Shown: one piece after another, positions 32,513-34,909 of the stretch
Position numbering within the stretch: the stretch's first letter is position 1
Layout: the number at the start of each line of letters is the position of its first letter
DNA from: Magnetococcales bacterium
GTDB lineage: Bacteria > Pseudomonadota > Magnetococcia > Magnetococcales > DC0425bin3
Length of the DNA stretch: 34,909 nt
Reading direction: 5' to 3'
Assembly (NCBI GenBank): GCA_015231175.1
Contig: JADGBZ010000022.1
Span: forward strand, 7,871-42,779
Made by a program: the position numbers and the translations under genes
Notes under the pieces: generated by a model
What the model saw: only the letters and a program-made list of their open reading frames with translations
Databases searched by the model: none
Told to the model about the DNA's origin: nothing

Positions 32513-33612
32513 GCAAAATCGCCCAGTGGTATCGGAATCGCCGGGTATTGATTACCGGTCATACCGGTTTCAAAGGCAGTTGGTTGACACTCTGGTTGCA
32601 CCACTGGGGTGCGCGTGTGTCCGGTCTGGCCCTCCCCCCTGCCACCCAGCCCAGCCTGTTCCATGTGCTAAAACTCCCGACCCGCATGGCAGGACACCAG
32701 GAGGGGGATGTCGGAAATATGGCCGCTCTGCGGCATGCCGTGGAGACTTCCGATGCCGAGGTCATTTTTCATCTGGCTGCCCAAGCCCTCGTTCGCCCCG
32801 GTTATCAGGATCCTGTCACAACCTTCCACACCAACGTCATGGGGGTTGTCAATCTCCTGGAGGTGGTCCGGCAACGACAACGCCCTTGTGTGGTCATCGT
32901 GGTGACCAGTGACAAGTGCTACGCAAACCATGAGCACGTCTGGGGGTATCGGGAGTGTGATCCCATGGGGGGTGACGACCCCTACAGCGCCAGCAAAGGC
33001 GCTGCGGAGCTGGTAGTTTCCGCCTACCGTCACTCCTTCTTCCCTCCAGGAAGGATATCCGGGCACGGTGTCGCCCTGGCCTCGGTCCGTGCGGGCAACG
33101 TGGTCGGTGGCGGAGATTGGGCCAAGGATCGGCTGGTTCCGGATATCGTCCGTGCTGTGAGCTCCGGATCATCCGTTTTTCTACGCAACCCCAAAGCGGT
33201 GCGCCCCTGGCAACATGTCCTGGATCCACTGCACGGCTACCTTGTCCTGGGTGAGCGTCTGGCAAACGCCCAGGATCAGGCAACAACCCTCTGTAGTGGC
33301 TGGAACTTTGCTCCATTCAACCAGGACACATCCGTCACGGTGGGCGAGATCACGCAACGCTTCACGGAACTTTTCTCCGCGCCGCCCTGGCAGTTTGACG
33401 CTGGTCATCACCCCCATGAGGCCCACACACTGCGCCTCTCCATCGATAAAGCCCTCAATGGCCTGCCCTGGCACCCCGTCTGGAATGTACAAACCACGAT
33501 TGAACACACAGCGCGCTGGTATCAAAACCACCAGACAAATCCGGAAAAAATGCTGACCTTCAGCCTGGATCAAATCGACACATTCCTGCACGACAGCAGG
33601 CGAACACCTTAA
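32509..33612 (+). CDS. rfbG: CDP-glucose 4,6-dehydratase
   Basis: Converts CDP-glucose to CDP-4-keto-6-deoxyglucose. The 367-residue extended SDR has the NAD-binding motif VLITGHTGFKGSWLTLWLH typical of RfbG, VIFHLAAQALVRPGYQDP, the catalytic region VVTSDKCYAN with DPYSASKGAAELV (Tyr-x-x-x-Lys), RAGNVVGGGDWAKDRLVPD and RPWQHVLDPLHGYL. ATG 32509 overlaps the rfbF stop. The expected next enzyme for 3,6-dideoxyhexoses (RfbH/DdhC, PLP-iron-sulfur dehydrase) is not in this window, so the product could instead be used directly by a C-methyltransferase or the ThDP enzyme upstream; that is inference. Confidence 0.97.
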   Translation: MSKIAQWYRNRRVLITGHTGFKGSWLTLWLHHWGARVSGLALPPATQPSLFHVLKLPTRMAGHQEGDVGNMAALRHAVETSDAEVIFHLAAQALVRPGYQDPVTTFHTNVMGVVNLLEVVRQRQRPCVVIVVTSDKCYANHEHVWGYRECDPMGGDDPYSASKGAAELVVSAYRHSFFPPGRISGHGVALASVRAGNVVGGGDWAKDRLVPDIVRAVSSGSSVFLRNPKAVRPWQHVLDPLHGYLVLGERLANAQDQATTLCSGWNFAPFNQDTSVTVGEITQRFTELFSAPPWQFDAGHHPHEAHTLRLSIDKALNGLPWHPVWNVQTTIEHTARWYQNHQTNPEKMLTFSLDQIDTFLHDSRRTP

Positions 33613-33649
33613 CCCATCAAGATGACACCTTTGTTATGGGAGCCCCTCC

Positions 33650-34807
33650 ATGGAAGTGACCCTTATTGGCAGCGGGTTTGCTGCGTTGGCCGCAATCCAC
33701 CGGTTGCGCCAGCTTGATCCGGGCCGCCGCATCAAGATCACCATGGTGGCGCCACGGGCTGAGTTTGTCTACCTACCCAGCCTGATCTGGATTCCCTCCG
33801 GCATGCGGAAGGGGTCGGATCTGCGCGTTGATTTGCAGGGCTTTCTTGACCGGATGGGGGTCGATTTTCATGCCGGCAGCGCCCGAGAGATTCAGGACGG
33901 GGGGCGGAGCGTGGTCACCTCGACCGGCGTCGTTGCCAATGATGCCTTGCTGATTGCCAGCGGGGCGGAGTATCTCCAGAAAATTCCTGGTGTTGGCCAC
34001 ACGCTCAACCCATGCTCCGGTATCGCTGCCGTCGACATGGTGCGGCGGCGCATCCAGACTCTGGAACGGGGTGTGATTGCCATGGGTTTTGGTGGCAATC
34101 CCCATGAGCCCACAGCGATTCGCGGTGGGCCGATGTTTGAATTTTTGTTTGGTCTGCACACCCAGTTGCGTCGCGAACGGCGGCGGGGGGCATTCAAGCT
34201 GGTCTTTTTTGCCCCCATGGCCGAACCGGGGAAACGGATGGGCCCCCGGGCGGTGGGAGGGTTGTTGAAGGCGATGGCCAAGCGAAATATTTATGCCCAT
34301 CTCGGCCACAAGATCACCGCATTCGAGCCGCAACGGGTCAGCACGGAAGGGGGCGATATCCCGGCGGATCTGGTCTTGTTTCTGCCGGGCCTGACTGGTC
34401 CGTCCTGGTTGGCCAAAACCGGTCTTGCCCTTTCTCCGGGGGGATTTTTACAGGCCGATGCACAGGGCCGGGTGGCGGGTGGCGAGCGGGTCTATGTCGC
34501 TGGGGATGCTGGAAGTTTTCCGGGACCGGAGTGGCGGGCCAAACAGGGGCACATGGCGGAGTTGCAGGCGCGGGCCGCCGCTTCCAACATCTATGCCGAG
34601 CTGACGGGTCACGCAGCGCAACACACCTTCCGCACCGAATTGATCTGCATTGTCGATACCCTCAACCAGGGGATGCTGGTCTCCCGGTTCAAGAGGTTCA
34701 GCCTCATACTTCCTCCCACCCCGCTGATGCATTGGGTCAAGGAGTGGCTGGAATGGCGCGCCCTGCGGCCCTTTCGGTCATTCGGGAAGGATACGTCCTT
34801 GCGATAG
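33650..34807 (+). CDS. SQR/NDH-2-like FAD-dependent oxidoreductase
   Basis: A 385-residue flavoprotein of the disulfide-oxidoreductase superfamily. The N-terminal dinucleotide motif is VTLIGSGFAALAAIHRL; then ITMVAPRAEFVYLPSLIWIP, LLIASGAEY, PADLVLFLPGL and the second FAD motif VYVAGDAGSFP. The C-terminus ends in an amphipathic segment (HWVKEWLEWRALRPF), as in membrane-surface quinone reductases. Only two cysteines are present: Cys 122 in NPCSGIAAVD and Cys 333 in LICIVDTLN. Sulfide:quinone reductases normally use a redox cysteine near residue 160 plus one near 350; the position near 150-160 here (MGFGGNPHEP) lacks Cys. So an SQR-like fold is likely but sulfide oxidation is uncertain. A GGAG site precedes ATG 33650. 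It is probably outside the glycan pathway. Confidence 0.8.
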   Translation: MEVTLIGSGFAALAAIHRLRQLDPGRRIKITMVAPRAEFVYLPSLIWIPSGMRKGSDLRVDLQGFLDRMGVDFHAGSAREIQDGGRSVVTSTGVVANDALLIASGAEYLQKIPGVGHTLNPCSGIAAVDMVRRRIQTLERGVIAMGFGGNPHEPTAIRGGPMFEFLFGLHTQLRRERRRGAFKLVFFAPMAEPGKRMGPRAVGGLLKAMAKRNIYAHLGHKITAFEPQRVSTEGGDIPADLVLFLPGLTGPSWLAKTGLALSPGGFLQADAQGRVAGGERVYVAGDAGSFPGPEWRAKQGHMAELQARAAASNIYAELTGHAAQHTFRTELICIVDTLNQGMLVSRFKRFSLILPPTPLMHWVKEWLEWRALRPFRSFGKDTSLR

Positions 34808-34909
34808 TGGTCCTACGGGGTCGGTAACCATGTCGGCGCCCTTCCAAAGAAGTTGGGTGGTGCCCGACATTGACCTAATTGCCTGATGTGGCGTAAATTT
34901 TCTCTGACA

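Overview
The window is high-GC bacterial chromosome, densely coded almost entirely on the + strand. The gene style (a repeat-rich acidic protein directly upstream of valS, and an HD-GYP protein with a DUF3391-type N-terminus) suggests a proteobacterium near the base of the Alphaproteobacteria, possibly Magnetococcales-like. That placement is inference; no rRNA or other phylogenetic marker is in view.

Region 1 (1-8.1 kb) is a housekeeping run. It begins with the 3' part of a very acidic, tandem-repeat protein whose C-terminus looks like the PopZ/DUF2497 helical region. Then come valS, nadC, birA, coaX and a membrane-anchored SPOR-domain protein, several with overlapping ends, closed by an elongator tRNA-Met(CAT) and a hairpin terminator. 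A gene-poor 0.55 kb follows, with a probable transposase tail remnant, then an HD-GYP cyclic-di-GMP phosphodiesterase (8.7-9.9 kb).

Region 2 (10.2-19.2 kb) is a cobalamin (corrin ring) operon: cbiC/cobH, cbiD, cbiET, cbiL, then cbiG, cbiH and cobQ/cbiP. CbiD plus CbiG indicate the anaerobic, early-cobalt route. The operon is interrupted by an oppositely oriented NhaD-type Na+/H+ antiporter gene bracketed by two identical 78-bp inverted repeats. These belong to a dispersed intergenic hairpin-repeat family with at least seven recognisable copies here. Their stem sequences differ between copies but mostly keep base pairing.

Region 3 (19.3-33.6 kb) is a surface-glycan / unusual-sugar locus: a sugar epimerase-HAD phosphatase fusion, a NeuB-SAF-cupin fusion, an acetolactate-synthase-like ThDP enzyme, a GtrB-like glycosyltransferase, a B12-binding radical SAM protein, GtrA, a sugar C-methyltransferase, a GDP-mannose-hydrolase-like Nudix protein, a SPASM-like radical SAM protein, a truncated GT39-type membrane glycosyltransferase, and rfbF/rfbG for CDP-4-keto-6-deoxyglucose. 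Some of these genes look AT-richer than their surroundings, suggesting mosaic acquisition. The combination points to a branched or C-alkylated sugar and/or an ulosonic acid delivered on a lipid carrier. The exact product cannot be read from sequence, and no rfbH, CMP-transferase or aminotransferase is visible. The neighbouring cobalamin genes could supply the cofactor of the B12 radical SAM enzyme. The window ends with an SQR/NDH-2-like flavoprotein.
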